Source: an uncultured Blautia sp.
Lineage (GTDB): Bacteria > Bacillota > Clostridia > Lachnospirales > Lachnospiraceae
Assembly (NCBI GenBank): GCA_900551715.1
Contig: URXG01000066.1
Span: forward strand, 1-13,537
Reading direction: 5' to 3'
DNA length: 13,537 bases
Shown here one piece after another: positions 13,216-13,537 of this stretch; positions within the stretch are counted from its first letter, which is position 1, and the number at the start of each line of letters is the position of its first letter. A program made the translations under genes and the position numbers. The notes beneath the pieces are model-generated. The model saw nothing but the letters and a program-made list of their open reading frames with translations. It did not search any database and was not told the DNA's origin.

Positions 13216-13243
13216 TTGCTTTTATTAGCGAATTATGTATAAT
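13216..13243 (+). promoter_or_regulatory. promoter of pckA
   Basis: TTGCTT (13216-13221), 16-bp spacer, perfect TATAAT (13238-13243). The predicted start near 13250 gives a leader of about 98 bases. Confidence 0.65.
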
Positions 13244-13253
13244 AAACTTTATG

Positions 13254-13274
13254 GGAAACGGATAGTTCCGTTCC
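13254..13274 (+). promoter_or_regulatory. 5'-end hairpin of the pckA leader
   Basis: GGAA, bulged A, CGGA, loop TAGT, TCCG, TTCC: an 8-bp stem at the very start of the predicted transcript. Such 5' hairpins commonly protect mRNA from decay; the function here is inferred. Confidence 0.4.
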
Positions 13275-13282
13275 TGAATGGC

Positions 13283-13325
13283 TATAGTAAATCCCACACA
13301 AAAAGGGAGCAAAAGTATTACTATA
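13283..13325 (+). promoter_or_regulatory. second hairpin in the pckA leader, just before the ribosome site
   Basis: TATAGTAA (13283-13290) and TTACTATA (13318-13325) are exact complements. Inside them CCC (13293-13295) can pair with GGG (13305-13307) across an asymmetric internal loop. The stem ends 5 bases before the AGAGAGG ribosome site (13331-13337). It could influence initiation or be a chance AT stem. Confidence 0.35.
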
Positions 13326-13347
13326 AAAGAAGAGAGGTAAATGTAAG

Positions 13348-13537
13348 ATGGCAAAAATCGATTTAACCAAGTACGGCATCACCGGAACTACTGAGGTTGT
13401 TTACAATCCTTCCTATGATCTGTTATTCGAAGAAGAGACCAAAGCCGGTCTTGAGGGCTTCGAAGTAGGTCAGGAAACAGAACTTGGTGCAGTTAACGTA
13501 ATGACTGGTATCTACACCGGACGTTCTCCAAAAGACA
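13348..13537 (+). CDS. pckA: phosphoenolpyruvate carboxykinase (ATP), N-terminal fragment
   Basis: The first 63 codons are present; the gene runs off the right edge. The peptide MAKIDLTKYGITGTTEVVYN, then YDLLFEEETKAG, GFEVGQETELGAVNVMTG and finally YTGRSPKD, matches the start of ATP-dependent PEP carboxykinase. TG-x-YTGRSPKDK is the family's substrate-binding segment, its Arg contacting oxaloacetate/PEP. The enzyme interconverts oxaloacetate + ATP with PEP + CO2 + ADP in the cytoplasm. In gut anaerobes it often runs toward oxaloacetate for CO2 fixation and succinate/aspartate formation. AGAGAGG precedes the ATG by 10 bases. It has its own promoter and a structured leader. Confidence 0.95.
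   Translation, partial: MAKIDLTKYGITGTTEVVYNPSYDLLFEEETKAGLEGFEVGQETELGAVNVMTGIYTGRSPKD

Noticed and set aside
13253..13266. cre (CcpA) site at the pckA start
   Set aside because: GGGAAACGGATAGT shares the AANCG core but misses two conserved positions including the closing C; the bases are better explained by the leader hairpin.

Overview
The window looks like chromosomal DNA of an anaerobic, spore-forming Firmicute, most likely a Lachnospiraceae (Blautia/Dorea/Coprococcus type). Reasons: low-to-medium GC, AGGAGG-type ribosome sites before almost every gene, a CotF-like spore protein, a Ser-Ile-Met-Gly-type HPr relative, ATP-dependent PEP carboxykinase, and protein subfamilies typical of gut clostridia. 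No taxon assignment was computed. I see no rRNA, tRNA, CRISPR array, insertion sequence or prophage gene.

Left part (1-3399): the 5' end of a nitroreductase (minus) leaves the window at its left edge. It is followed by a possible gene remnant, a terminator, and a monocistronic CotF/ferritin-like spore protein with a promoter of forespore sigma-G type. Next comes a three-gene minus-strand run: a SprT-like zinc metallopeptidase-fold protein with a UvrD/PcrA-like tail, a 76-residue unknown, and a secreted fibronectin/transglutaminase-like protein.

Middle (3349-10413): a glycoside-utilisation locus. On the minus strand, a GPH-type sugar:cation symporter, a GH78-like alpha-L-rhamnosidase, a small HPr-like protein with no histidine, and a domain-permuted GH3 beta-glucosidase form one tightly spaced operon ending in a terminator. 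An AraC-type regulator is transcribed divergently from a 178-bp intergenic region. Both hydrolases lack signal peptides. The simplest model is that an intact small glycoside, perhaps a rhamnosyl-glucoside, is imported and hydrolysed in the cytoplasm. The HPr-like protein could carry only the regulatory serine phosphate.

Right part (10415-13537): a FabK/nitronate-monooxygenase-type flavoprotein has a strong promoter overlapped by a FabT-like palindrome and a second dyad. Next is a class I/II aminotransferase with its own promoter. Upstream of that lies a 460-bp gene-free stretch. It carries an apparently orphan MerR-type promoter (19-bp spacer filled by a 21-bp dyad) and a good Shine-Dalgarno with no start codon behind it. 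The window ends in the first 63 codons of pckA, on the plus strand, with a structured leader.

Three predicted starts were moved using ribosome sites: symporter to 9147, GH78 to 7793, aminotransferase to 12887. The most interesting points are the histidine-less HPr in a hydrolase operon, the orphan MerR-type promoter, and the FabT-like operator. No wholly new defence or mobile system is visible.
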